Assembly: GCA_026709745.1 (NCBI GenBank) | Contig: JAPOSJ010000111.1 | Location: 1 to 17,034 of the forward strand | Reading direction: 5' to 3' | Length of the DNA stretch: 17,034 nt | Source: Candidatus Dadabacteria bacterium | GTDB lineage: Bacteria; Desulfobacterota_D; UBA1144; Nemesobacterales; Nemesobacteraceae | Shown here: in pieces, positions 7,281 through 15,029 of the stretch | How the letters are laid out: each line of letters begins with the position of its first letter | Numbering within the stretch: the first letter of the stretch is position 1 | Made by a program: the position numbers and the translations under genes | The notes under the pieces: model-generated | What the model was told of the DNA's origin: nothing | Database searches by the model: none | The model's input: only the letters and a program-made list of their open reading frames with translations

Positions 7281-9092
7281 ATGCGCGAAAAACTTCCTGA
7301 GTTTTCCGAGTTCCTTCCCACCATGACAGGTGTCTACATAATGAAAGATTCGAGTGGAGTCCCGGTCTACATAGGCAAGGCAAAAAACCTTCGCGCACGC
7401 GTAATGTCCTATTTCCGGAGGGGCGGAGACAGGGGGCAGATACCCTATCTGGTAAAGGAAACTGACTCGGTTGACTATGTAGTTACTGAAACGGAGAGTG
7501 AAGCCCTTTTCATCGAAAACTCCCTTATAAAACGTCACAAGCCCAAGTACAACATACGACTTAAAGACGACAAGACGTTTTCATCCCTTCGTCTTTCTGT
7601 GGGGGAGAAATTTCCAAGGCTTTCGCGTACGAGAAAGGTTCGGGACGACGGATCGCTTTATTTCGGACCGTTTGCCTCCGGGAAGTTTCTCAAGAGCACT
7701 GCAACATTGCTCCACCGGTTTTTTCCGCTTCGGGACTGTACGCCCAGCAAGTTTGAAAGACACCGAAGCCGTCCCTGTCTTAACTACTTTGTCAAACTCT
7801 GCTCAGGTCCATGCGCGGGCAAGATTTCTGAGGAGGACTACGGGGAGCTTGTGAAACAGGCGACGTCGTTTCTCCGTGGGGAAAGAAATAAGCTTGCGAA
7901 GATGATCAGAGAGAAGATGGAGAGGGCCTCTGAGGAGGGCAGGTACGAGAATGCTGCCTATTACCGGGACCAGCTCGTGAGCCTTAAGGAAAATGCCGAG
8001 ATTGAAAGGTCTAACTCCTCAAGGTTCGAAGACATGGACATAGTGGGTTTTTACCGGGAATCACAGCAGTATGAATTTACCGTCCTGCTTTCAAGGGGCG
8101 GTTCCGTGGTTGATAAGTTAGATTTTTCGGTAACCAGCCCCCAAGGGGATGAAGCGGAGTGTTTGAGAGAGTTTCTGGGCAGATTTTATTTTTCCGATCA
8201 CTATATTCCCAAGAGAGTTTTGCTTCCTCTTTCCGTAAGAGACCTGGAGGGTTACGTACAGTGGCTTACCGAGAAAAGGGGAAAGAGAGTTTACGTCGAG
8301 GTGCCTCTTAGCGGACCTAAGAGCGAGCTTCTGCACTTCGCGATGAAAAATGCACCCGAAAGTTCATGGAGAAAGCCTGAGGAAAAAGCCAGGCAGGGCA
8401 CTCTTCTTCGAAGCATAAGGAAATCAGCCGGGATAAAGCGGGTTCCCTATACGATAGAGTGTTTCGACATATCGAATATCCAGGGACAGCAGACGGTCGC
8501 GTCACTGGTCAGGTTTCGAAACGCTCGTGCAGAAAGGGACAGGTACAGAAGATACAGAATTACGACCCCATCGGGTCCAGATGATTTCCGGTCGATGTAC
8601 GAAGTAGTTTATAGAAGGGCTCGCCGGGCTGAGGAGGAGGGCTGGGACCTTCCGGACCTCATTCTTATAGACGGAGGGAAGGGGCAGCTAAACGCCGCCT
8701 ACGCGGCGCTTCGGGACTGTGGGGTGGAAAACGAAGTTGATCTCGCCTCGATAGCGAAGACCGAAGGACGGGCAGGAGATGACAGGATTTACGTGTGCGG
8801 AGATAGAGAGCCCCGCGATTTTTCGTCAAACAAAAGGGGCGTCTACTTTTTGATGAGGATAAGGGATGAGGCGCACCGATTCGCAATCACCTATCACAGG
8901 GAATTGCGGAAGAGCAAGGCTTTAACTTCACAGATGGATAGCGTTCCCGGCATAGGAAAGAAAAGAAAGCTTCTGCTTCTTAACCACTTCGGAAGCGTGG
9001 AGAAGATAAAAGGGGCTACAGCCGAAGAACTCGCTTCCATAAAGGGGATGACGAAACAGTCAGCGCGCAACCTAAAGGAGTTTCTGCGCTGA
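7281..9092 (+). CDS. uvrC: Excinuclease ABC subunit C
   Basis: UvrC makes both incisions in nucleotide excision repair once UvrB is loaded on the lesion. Counting from ATG 7281 (603 aa), the GIY-YIG nuclease (about 13-95) shows TGVY, VYIGKAKNLRARV and the metal-site Glu in ESEALFIENSLIK. A cysteine cluster, C-x12-C-x7-C-x3-C in the RDC...RPCLNYFVKLCSGPC region, matches the Fe-S site of UvrC, one residue longer than in E. coli. A UVR/UvrB-binding helix pair covers about 195-235. The RNase H-like nuclease has IECFDISNIQG and DLILIDGGKGQL, plus RDEAHRFAITYHR. Two HhH motifs (VPGIGKKRK, IKGMTKQSA) close it. ATG 7281 gives the usual distance to GVY; GTG 7272 is the alternative. Neither has a good SD. 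Confidence 0.96.
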   Translation: MREKLPEFSEFLPTMTGVYIMKDSSGVPVYIGKAKNLRARVMSYFRRGGDRGQIPYLVKETDSVDYVVTETESEALFIENSLIKRHKPKYNIRLKDDKTFSSLRLSVGEKFPRLSRTRKVRDDGSLYFGPFASGKFLKSTATLLHRFFPLRDCTPSKFERHRSRPCLNYFVKLCSGPCAGKISEEDYGELVKQATSFLRGERNKLAKMIREKMERASEEGRYENAAYYRDQLVSLKENAEIERSNSSRFEDMDIVGFYRESQQYEFTVLLSRGGSVVDKLDFSVTSPQGDEAECLREFLGRFYFSDHYIPKRVLLPLSVRDLEGYVQWLTEKRGKRVYVEVPLSGPKSELLHFAMKNAPESSWRKPEEKARQGTLLRSIRKSAGIKRVPYTIECFDISNIQGQQTVASLVRFRNARAERDRYRRYRITTPSGPDDFRSMYEVVYRRARRAEEEGWDLPDLILIDGGKGQLNAAYAALRDCGVENEVDLASIAKTEGRAGDDRIYVCGDREPRDFSSNKRGVYFLMRIRDEAHRFAITYHRELRKSKALTSQMDSVPGIGKKRKLLLLNHFGSVEKIKGATAEELASIKGMTKQSARNLKEFLR

Positions 9093-9332
9093 CAGGATGT
9101 CACCATTTTTTCTCTGGCCCTAAAATATTAAGCGTAAAAAACATTCATGAGCCGGTACGCAGAGGAGTTGCTACTCCGTTTCAGCGAACGGCAGGGGGTT
9201 TCTGCAGATCATTTCGGGAACGCAACAGGTAGGAAACCCAACATGGTTACTCAAGTAGCGGAGTCGTTCGGACACTGGATTGATCATGAGCTTTGATTCT
9301 TCCGCCCGCGATAGGGACTGAATCCGTATCGT
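9093..9332. other. Intergenic region between convergent uvrC and argF, with structured short ORF
   Basis: A 49-codon frame, ATG 9147 to TGA 9296, begins MSRYAEELLLRFSERQG. It looks protein-like in composition but has no SD and no recognised relative, and could be a gene remnant. The same stretch holds successive small stems: GGAGT-TGCT-ACTCC (9164-9177), CCGTT-N6-AACGG (9176-9191), and a longer pairing GGGTTTC (9196-9202) / GAAACCC (9233-9239). It does not fold as a tRNA: there is no T-arm consensus. Confidence 0.35.
9309..9331 (-). terminator. Possible weak terminator hairpin after argF
   Basis: CGATA (9309-9313) pairs with TATCG (9327-9331). One mismatch later, GGA (9315-9317) pairs with TCC (9323-9325) around a 5-nt loop. 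It lies one base beyond the argF stop on the minus strand. No U-tract follows, so intrinsic termination is doubtful. Confidence 0.25.
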
Positions 9333-10238
9333 CTAAGGCTGAAGACAGAATTCAAGTATGGCCTTTCCTACATGAAGCTTATTCTCGGCCTGCGTAAAGG
9401 CGATGCATCTCGGACTGTCCATTACTTCCGCTGTTATCTCTTCTCCCCTGTGAGCGGGAAGACAGTGCATTATCAGGGGCTTTCTGTGGCATGAGGAGAG
9501 AAGTCTCTCGTTTACCTGAAAGGGGCTGAAAACCTTGGTACCCTTTCCTTCCTCCCCCATGCTTACCCAGACGTCGGTGTAGATAACATCAGCGTCTCTC
9601 ACCGCGGCGGCCGGGTCGCAGGTGACTTCAATTTCCGAGTTCCCGAGTTCCTTTGCCTCACCCATAATCGTCGGGCTAGGTTCGTTGCCCGGGGGAACCG
9701 CAACCGAAAGTTCAAAACCCATTATTGCGGAGGCGGCAACGAAGGAATTGGCGATATTGTTCCCGTCGCCGAGAAAAGCAAGCTTGAATTTCTCAGGGTC
9801 TATTCCCTGCTCTGAAACTGAAAAGAGATCGGAGATTATCTGTGTTGGATGTTCAAGGTCGGTAAGGGCGTTTATCACGGGCACTGTAGAGTTCTCCGCG
9901 AGTTCAAGGGCTTTTTCCTGTCCGTAGGTTCTTATTATTATCCCGTCAAGGTAGGAGGAGAGAATCTTCGCCGTATCTGCTATGGTTTCTCCCCTTCCGA
10001 TCTGGGTATCTGACGGGTTCATGTAAATCGCTTGGGCACCCAGGTCGAAAAGGCCCGATTCGAAAGAAATCCTTGTTCTGGTTGACTGTTTTTCAAAAAG
10101 TAGACCCACTGACATACCCTTGAGGCTTTTTGGGCTCTCTTCCCTTTTTTTAAGGTCCTTCAGTTCGCCTGCGCGGCGGATTATCTCCTTAATCTCGTTT
10201 TTTTCAAGGTCTGAGATGGAAACAAGGCTCTTAGCCAC
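9333..10238 (-). CDS. argF: Ornithine carbamoyltransferase
   Basis: It condenses ornithine and carbamoyl phosphate to citrulline, the sixth step of arginine synthesis, in the cytosol. The 301-aa length is typical. The carbamoyl-phosphate loop FEKQSTRTR is at about 48-56, HPTQ at about 129-132, the ornithine-side DVWVSMGEE at about 221-229, and the catalytic HCLPAHRGEE at about 258-267. FEK-STRTR and HCLPA separate it from aspartate carbamoyltransferase and from acetylornithine-specific homologues. It starts with GTG at 10238, overlapping argD by 8 nt; the strong GAGGAGGT at 10247-10254 lies 8 nt upstream inside argD. This makes it the last gene of the argB-argD-argF operon, translationally coupled to argD. 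The catabolic homologue arcB is unlikely in this context. Confidence 0.96.
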   Translation of the reverse strand: MAKSLVSISDLEKNEIKEIIRRAGELKDLKKREESPKSLKGMSVGLLFEKQSTRTRISFESGLFDLGAQAIYMNPSDTQIGRGETIADTAKILSSYLDGIIIRTYGQEKALELAENSTVPVINALTDLEHPTQIISDLFSVSEQGIDPEKFKLAFLGDGNNIANSFVAASAIMGFELSVAVPPGNEPSPTIMGEAKELGNSEIEVTCDPAAAVRDADVIYTDVWVSMGEEGKGTKVFSPFQVNERLLSSCHRKPLIMHCLPAHRGEEITAEVMDSPRCIAFTQAENKLHVGKAILEFCLQP

Positions 10239-11439
10239 TAGAAACTACCTCCTCGATGGATTTTGCTATTAGAGTGACAGCAAGATCAATTTCTTCTTTG
10301 TTCGTGTTAAGCGGAGGAAGAATACGAAACACCCGCTCGACGGTAAGTATAACCAGAAGTCCGTTTTTAACTGAAACCGAAAAACAGTTCCGTGCGAAGG
10401 TGCTATCCGAGAACTCAACCCCGATTATAAGTCCCTTTCCTCTTATTCCCCTTACATGCTCGGGATATTTTCCCTGCACCTCTTTAAGCTTGCCGAGAAA
10501 ATAGTCTCCGAGTTCTCCTGCTCTTTCGACCAGATTTTCCCGAAGCATCGTTTCGATCGTGGCACAGGCCACTCCTGTGGCTAGGGGGTTTCCGCCGAAA
10601 GTGCTTCCGTGTGCCCCGGGAGTGAAGTGCTTCGCCACATCATCCGTAGCCAGAACCGCTCCGCACGGCATCCCTCCGCCAAGAGCTTTTGCGAGTGCTA
10701 CTATGTCGGGACTTACATTCTCGTGTTCGTAGGCAAACAGTTTTCCTGTCCTTCCCATCCCGACCTGGACCTCATCAAGTATGAGCAAAGTGTCGCTTTT
10801 CCCGCAGATATCACTTATTTGCTTTAGGTATCCCGGGGGTGGGACTACAACTCCGTTTTCTCCCTGTACCGGCTCGAGAATCACCGCGCAGGGGTTTATC
10901 TCGGCTGCCAGGCGGGCGATTGCCTCAGGGTTTCCATACGGAGTGAAGTGGAATCCTTCGAGAAGAGGGGAAAATCCTTGCCTGTATTTTTCAGATCCCG
11001 TTGCACTGAGTGCCCCGAAAGTTCTTCCATGAAAAGCTCCTTCGGTTGAAATGACTGCGAATTTTCCGCCGTTTTCCGCTCCCCATTTCCTGGCGAGCTT
11101 TATCGAACCTTCAACGGCTTCAGTTCCACTGTTACAGAAAAACACCTTGTCGGCAAACGAGTTTGAAACGAGTATCTCAGAGAGTGTGTTCTGGTTCTCT
11201 ATGTTAAAGAGGTTTGAGGTGTGAATCAGTTTGGAAATCTGAGATGTTATTGCATCCGTGATCATGGGGTGACAGTGCCCTAGATTGTTAACAGCTATCC
11301 CGGTCGTGTAGTCAAGATACTTTTTCCCCTCTGTATCCCAGAGCCATGAACCTTTCCCCTTCCGCATCGTTATGGGGAGACGGCTGTAGGTCTCCATCAG
11401 GTATTTTCCCATCGGGTCTTTCGTTTTCCCTGACCTCAA
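10231..11439 (-). CDS. argD: Acetylornithine aminotransferase
   Basis: This PLP-dependent class-III aminotransferase converts N-acetylglutamate semialdehyde to N-acetylornithine and often also serves lysine synthesis. The 402-aa product shows FCNSGTEAVEGSIKLAR (PLP phosphate region), the ILDEVQVGMGRTG block whose Asp contacts the pyridine nitrogen, and the Schiff-base Lys in ALAKALGGGMPCGA, followed by HGSTFGGNPLA. The start is a TTG at 11439 that forms a 4-nt overlap (TTGA) with the argB stop; GGAG at 11448-11451 lies 8 nt upstream. The alternative ATG at 11412 lacks a spaced SD. It sits between argB and argF, which supports the arginine assignment over GABA or ornithine aminotransferases. 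Confidence 0.95.
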   Translation of the reverse strand: MRSGKTKDPMGKYLMETYSRLPITMRKGKGSWLWDTEGKKYLDYTTGIAVNNLGHCHPMITDAITSQISKLIHTSNLFNIENQNTLSEILVSNSFADKVFFCNSGTEAVEGSIKLARKWGAENGGKFAVISTEGAFHGRTFGALSATGSEKYRQGFSPLLEGFHFTPYGNPEAIARLAAEINPCAVILEPVQGENGVVVPPPGYLKQISDICGKSDTLLILDEVQVGMGRTGKLFAYEHENVSPDIVALAKALGGGMPCGAVLATDDVAKHFTPGAHGSTFGGNPLATGVACATIETMLRENLVERAGELGDYFLGKLKEVQGKYPEHVRGIRGKGLIIGVEFSDSTFARNCFSVSVKNGLLVILTVERVFRILPPLNTNKEEIDLAVTLIAKSIEEVVSSG

Positions 11440-12317
11440 AGGGTTATCTCCGTGCCTATTCCAAGATCGGTAAGAAGCTCGAGTATAAGAGCCCTTTTTA
11501 CTTCACCGTTTATTATATGTACCTTTTCTGTACCTTCTTCTAGGGCCTCAAGAGCGCACATCACCTTGGGGATCATTCCGCTGTTTATCGTTCCGTTCTT
11601 GATAAGTTTCTCGGCCTGCTTCTTAGTCACGGAGGATATGAGCTTTCCTTTCTTATCCATGATACCGTCAACATTGGTAAGCAGTATGAGTTTTGCGGCA
11701 CGAAGCGCTCCCGCTATCTTCCCTGCCACGTGATCCGCGTTTATATTGTAGGTAGTTCCATCATCACTCAACCCTATTGGAGCTATAATTGGAATGATAT
11801 CTTTGCCTTCAAGTACTTTGATTACCTCGGGATTTATTTCCTGAACTTCGCCCACATAGCCGAGGTCTGTGTCCTCGGGAATATTCATACCGTGTTTGGA
11901 GGCAAATTTGCGAAGGTCGAACTTTTTAGCTTTTATAAGTTTTCCTTCCTTGCCCGAGAGTCCCACAGTTTTCATTTGATGGCGGTTTATCGACGTTACG
12001 ATCTGCTGGTTTATTTTCCCGACAAGCACCATCTCGACCACTTCCATTACCTGTCTGCTGGTAACACGGAGCCCGGCTATGAAGTCGGATTTTATTCCCA
12101 TAGTATCAAGATACTCTTGAATCTGGGGTCCTCCTCCATGTACTACTACCGGTTTTATCCCGACGTATTTCATCAGTATGAGGTCGCGCACAAAATTCGA
12201 AAGATCAGTATTGCCTATACTTCCGCCGTATTTGACCACGACGGTTTTGCCGTGAAACGCCTCTATGTAGGGGAGAGCTTCAACTAGTATTTCCGCCCTC
12301 TGAGCTGAGCTGTTCAT
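11436..12317 (-). CDS. argB: Acetylglutamate kinase
   Basis: It phosphorylates N-acetylglutamate, the second and usually controlling step of arginine synthesis. The 293-aa amino-acid-kinase protein has VVKYGGSIG (about 27-35), VVVHGGGPQIQ (about 58-68), NINADHVAGKIAG (about 193-205) and NVDGIMDKKG (about 215-224). An N-terminal helix (RAEILVEALPYIEAF) precedes the kinase core, and the C terminus has KVHIINGEVKRALILELLTD then GIGT. In the family both features mark the hexameric, arginine-inhibited type, unlike short dimeric E. coli NAGK, so feedback inhibition by arginine is inferred. ATG 12317 has AAAGGAG (12324-12330) 6 nt upstream. It is the first gene of argB-argD-argF. Confidence 0.96.
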   Translation of the reverse strand: MNSSAQRAEILVEALPYIEAFHGKTVVVKYGGSIGNTDLSNFVRDLILMKYVGIKPVVVHGGGPQIQEYLDTMGIKSDFIAGLRVTSRQVMEVVEMVLVGKINQQIVTSINRHQMKTVGLSGKEGKLIKAKKFDLRKFASKHGMNIPEDTDLGYVGEVQEINPEVIKVLEGKDIIPIIAPIGLSDDGTTYNINADHVAGKIAGALRAAKLILLTNVDGIMDKKGKLISSVTKKQAEKLIKNGTINSGMIPKVMCALEALEEGTEKVHIINGEVKRALILELLTDLGIGTEITL

Positions 12318-12344
12318 CTAAAACTCCTTTTTGCGAAAAAAAAC

Positions 12345-12381
12345 ATTATATAGTAACCAGGGTTTTTATTACAACACCCTG
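12345..12381 (-). promoter_or_regulatory. argBDF promoter with dyad over the -35
   Basis: On the minus strand TTGTAA (12369-12374) and TATAAT (12345-12350) are separated by 18 bp, giving a leader of about 20 nt to the argB ATG. A 6-bp inverted repeat CAGGGT (12358-12363) / ACCCTG (12376-12381) with a 12-nt centre brackets the -35 and enters the spacer. It does not resemble the TGAAT-type ARG box. The promoter is fairly strong by eye; the operator role is inferred. Confidence 0.55.
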
Positions 12382-12569
12382 AAGATAATCATATTATGAG
12401 AATTGGGTTTCGCGGACGAACAAAAGACGGTAGTATCCGGGGTTGAGAAATTTTCTAAAGACGCAGAAATATTTTAGAGGTGGAGAAAGGATTTCTGCTT
12501 GAGGATTTTTGTTTCAGCCACCGTAACTAGCGAACACTCATAATGTTCCAGAGCGCAATTGCCGGTCCG
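12382..12569. other. Intergenic region between TonB receptor end and argB promoter
   Basis: No gene is visible. A small stem GAACA-N7-TGTTC (12533-12549) lies about 20 nt past the receptor stop but has no U-tract on the minus strand. AT-rich near-repeats AGAAATTTTCTA (about 12447) and AGAAATATTTTAGA (about 12466) are present, with no assigned role. Confidence 0.3.
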
Positions 12570-13025
12570 TCAGCTCCTGTACCGGTAGGTCAGCTGGACT
12601 CCGAAAATCCTGCCTTTTGCAAGTGGTGAGAATGTGCCGCCAAGCGGAGCCGCAAACGGCGGTGTGCCCAACATGCTGGGTAACTGGCTGTCACCTCCAT
12701 GCTTGACTTCGTTAAGCAGGTTCTTGCCGTAGATGCCGATTGAGAACTGGCAGTTTAGGGGGATTATGTCAATTCCAGCGTCAAGTATATTCTGCTCCAG
12801 AATATATCCCCTGTTATCGTCGCTGAAATATGATTTGTCCCGGTATGCATAGTTTATGTGGGAGGTCATCCGGCCCCAGCTGTTCACTCCCGTGTCATGG
12901 GTAAGTCCTAGGCTATAGGTCCACTTCGCGGCGCGAGGAAGCTCAAGGGCCTCGTCGTTTTCATCTATGCTGCCGTCAAGATTCAGATCATGCTCAACTT
13001 CGGTTTCCTCAGGCTTTATGTCTCC
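12570..13025 (-). pseudogene. C-terminal barrel part of the TonB-dependent receptor, beyond an in-frame TGA
   Basis: This is not a separate gene. It continues in exactly the same frame as the upstream receptor after a single TGA at 13026-13028, and stays open for 151 codons to TGA 12570-12572. The first residues are GDIKPEETEV. Then comes an EF-hand-like loop DLNLDGSIDEND (12954-12989), LPRAAKWTYSLGLTHD, the barrel-strand NSWGRMTSHINYAYRDKSYF, and the closing segment FSIGIYGKNLLNE ... GRIFGVQLTYRYRS, the typical end of a TonB receptor barrel. With the upstream part the full product would be about 768 aa, a normal length. No SD precedes any internal start, so independent translation is unlikely. 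An internal GTG at 12887 is not a credible start. Confidence 0.85.
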
Positions 13026-14876
13026 TCAGAAACGCACACCAATCAGGTTCTCCGCTATGGAGAACAGTCCGTCAAGTTCAAAACCGTAGATCCTGACGTC
13101 GGCAGTGTTGTCGATTAACTGGACCAGACCGAGTCCTTCAACGGGGAAATTGATTTCCCTCTGCATATCATCAATCATATTGTAAAAAGCTGCCCCGTAG
13201 AGACGGCCACGGTTGTTTGCGGCCTTGAATCCAGCCTCAAAGCTGTCAACTGTTTCTTCATCATACGGTCCTGGAGAGTGTACTGGCGAGAGGTTGCGGA
13301 GGTTATATCCTCCCGAGCGAAATCCCCTTGTCCAGTGTCCGTAAACATTAGCCCCGTTGCTTATGTAGTAGGCGGCCCCGAGTTTCGGAGACCAGCTGTG
13401 CCAGGTTTCCTCCCCTGTAAAATCGAACTCGCAGTTTGGGCCTTCGACGATATTGCATGACGGCTCTAATGAATCTGGAGGAGATTTGGTAGTAATCAAG
13501 GCTATTTCGGCGTTTCTTTTCTCACGCGTGTAACGCGTGCCGGCGGTAAGGACAAGCTGGCTTGTAAGGTCATAGTCAAGAGACACAAAAAGTCCCAGAG
13601 TTTCGATGTCGTAGTTTCCGCCTCCTGACTGCGACACGTCTGCTCCTGGAGGCAACGGCAGTCCTGATGCCGCTATAACACCGGTAAGAAGAGAGCGGCG
13701 CTCATGATAGTTAATCTCGTTGCTGAAATAGTAAACTCCGGTGGTCGTATGGAGGTTTTCGAAGAACCTGCCCGTGTAGCGCAGTTCATTGCTCCACTGC
13801 CTATAATTGGTCCATCCCTGTGCGTTTATCAGGTCAAGCGGCGAGGAGTCAAGGTCAAGAGCCGAGAAGGTTTCCGAATCGCGCAAGCCGAAAATGTTTG
13901 TTATCGTGCCGTCGCCGAAATCCACGTTCCAGTCTGCTTGGGCGGTGAAAAAATGAGCTTCGTTTTCTCTTTTTCCCTCCTCATTGATACTGAAGTCATG
14001 ACTGTCTCGGTCAAAGTTGGCAGACGGATTTGAGACGCCGAATCCGTTTGTGTGGCTCTGTGCAGCGGGGCCGTCACCATCGACTCTATCATACTGGTAT
14101 CGGAGCACCAGACTCAGATTATCCGTGGGATCCCAGACAACCATAGGACGCACCATCCTGACATCCAGTTCGCCAAAAGCTTCGCCGGTGTTAAGGTTCT
14201 CGAACCAGCCGTTATCCTGATTTGTGTACGCGGTTACCCTGGCGCGTACCGTTTCGCCGAGAGGTCCTCCCACAGTGCCCATGTAGTAACTGTTAAGACT
14301 TTCTCCACCCCCCTCAAAAGAGGTCCGTAAGGCTGTCTCCAAAGAATCTCCAGGCTTCTTAGTGTTAACTAGTATCGCACCCCCGGTCACGTTACGGCCG
14401 AAGAGCGTTCCCTGCGGGCCTCTTAGTACTTCGATACTCTCGATATCGAACGTGTCGAATAGAGCTCCATTGGTCGCTCCGAAGTACACGCCGTCGACAA
14501 ACACTCCCACGGTTGGATCGACAGACGGTATGGAACTGTTTATCCCCAGTCCGCGAATGGAAAAGTTGGCGATCCCTCCTACGGTGCCTATGTCGTCAAG
14601 TGCGACGTTGGGCATCTTTATAGAGAGACTTTCAAGGTCTCTTACCTTAAGAGCATCAATCTTTTCAGAGCTAAAATGCGTTACCGAGAGCGGAACGTTT
14701 TGAATCGGCTCTTCCCGCTTTCGCGCAGTGACAGTGATTTTTTCAAGCAGGACGCTGCTTACGCCGAATGCGTCCTGGGCTTTTGCTGCGCTACTGCTTA
14801 TAAGGGTAAGAACCGCGCCCACGGCGAAAGTTCCTAGGAACGTCTTTAACCTGGATTTAAACTTTTTGCGAAACAT
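13026..14876 (-). CDS. TonB-dependent outer-membrane receptor, truncated by TGA
   Basis: Outer-membrane active-transport receptor; its ligand (siderophore, cofactor, lipid or other) cannot be told. The 616-aa open frame begins with a signal peptide (about 1-33, ending AKA). A TonB-box region, LEKITVTARKREEP (about 43-56), and the plug domain follow, with NFSIRGLGIN, VGVFVDGVYFG and IEVLRGPQGTLFGRNVTGGAI. The barrel starts near residue 190. It stops at TGA 13026-13028 after the residues NLIGVRF, in mid-barrel, while the frame downstream continues the barrel. GAGGG at 14885-14889 lies 8 nt before ATG 14876. TGA is a normal stop elsewhere in the window, so recoding by genetic code is excluded. 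A nonsense mutation, a read error or readthrough remain. The truncated form could not close the barrel. Confidence 0.93.
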   Translation of the reverse strand: MFRKKFKSRLKTFLGTFAVGAVLTLISSSAAKAQDAFGVSSVLLEKITVTARKREEPIQNVPLSVTHFSSEKIDALKVRDLESLSIKMPNVALDDIGTVGGIANFSIRGLGINSSIPSVDPTVGVFVDGVYFGATNGALFDTFDIESIEVLRGPQGTLFGRNVTGGAILVNTKKPGDSLETALRTSFEGGGESLNSYYMGTVGGPLGETVRARVTAYTNQDNGWFENLNTGEAFGELDVRMVRPMVVWDPTDNLSLVLRYQYDRVDGDGPAAQSHTNGFGVSNPSANFDRDSHDFSINEEGKRENEAHFFTAQADWNVDFGDGTITNIFGLRDSETFSALDLDSSPLDLINAQGWTNYRQWSNELRYTGRFFENLHTTTGVYYFSNEINYHERRSLLTGVIAASGLPLPPGADVSQSGGGNYDIETLGLFVSLDYDLTSQLVLTAGTRYTREKRNAEIALITTKSPPDSLEPSCNIVEGPNCEFDFTGEETWHSWSPKLGAAYYISNGANVYGHWTRGFRSGGYNLRNLSPVHSPGPYDEETVDSFEAGFKAANNRGRLYGAAFYNMIDDMQREINFPVEGLGLVQLIDNTADVRIYGFELDGLFSIAENLIGVRF

Positions 14877-14961
14877 TGTAGATACCCTCTCTTTTTTTCA
14901 ATAACATGACCTGCATATTTCTGCTGCTCGTTGATTTTATTGGACCTGCCTCTAAAGTTTT

Positions 14962-14993
14962 ATTATAGCACGAGTTAAATCGTTATTGCACGA
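14962..14993 (-). promoter_or_regulatory. Extended -10 promoter of the TonB receptor within direct repeats
   Basis: On the minus strand TGC-TATAAT (TATAAT at 14962-14967) is a textbook extended -10; the -35 at 17 bp is only TGCAAT (14985-14990). Two near-identical 11-mers, TCGTGCTATAA (14963-14973) and TCGTGCAATAA (14983-14993), are spaced 20 bp apart, two helical turns. They cover the -10 and the -35. The leader to the ATG would be about 78 nt. Confidence 0.55.
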
Positions 14994-15029
14994 CTTTTAA
15001 GAAGTTTTCACAGTGGAAGTTCTTGTCAC

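Noticed and set aside
9147..9240. tRNA or tRNA remnant between uvrC and argF
   Set aside because: Stems do not form a cloverleaf, and the GGTTCRA T-loop and a CCA-end acceptor pair are missing.
12570..12887. Independent 105-aa gene downstream of the receptor
   Set aside because: Its start is a GTG with no SD, and the frame is open back to the TGA at 13026 and encodes receptor barrel; it is the receptor's C terminus.
13026..13028. Selenocysteine or reassigned TGA in the TonB receptor
   Set aside because: TGA ends uvrC, argB and other genes here, no selenocysteine family of TonB receptors is known, and no SECIS-like hairpin is evident just after the codon.
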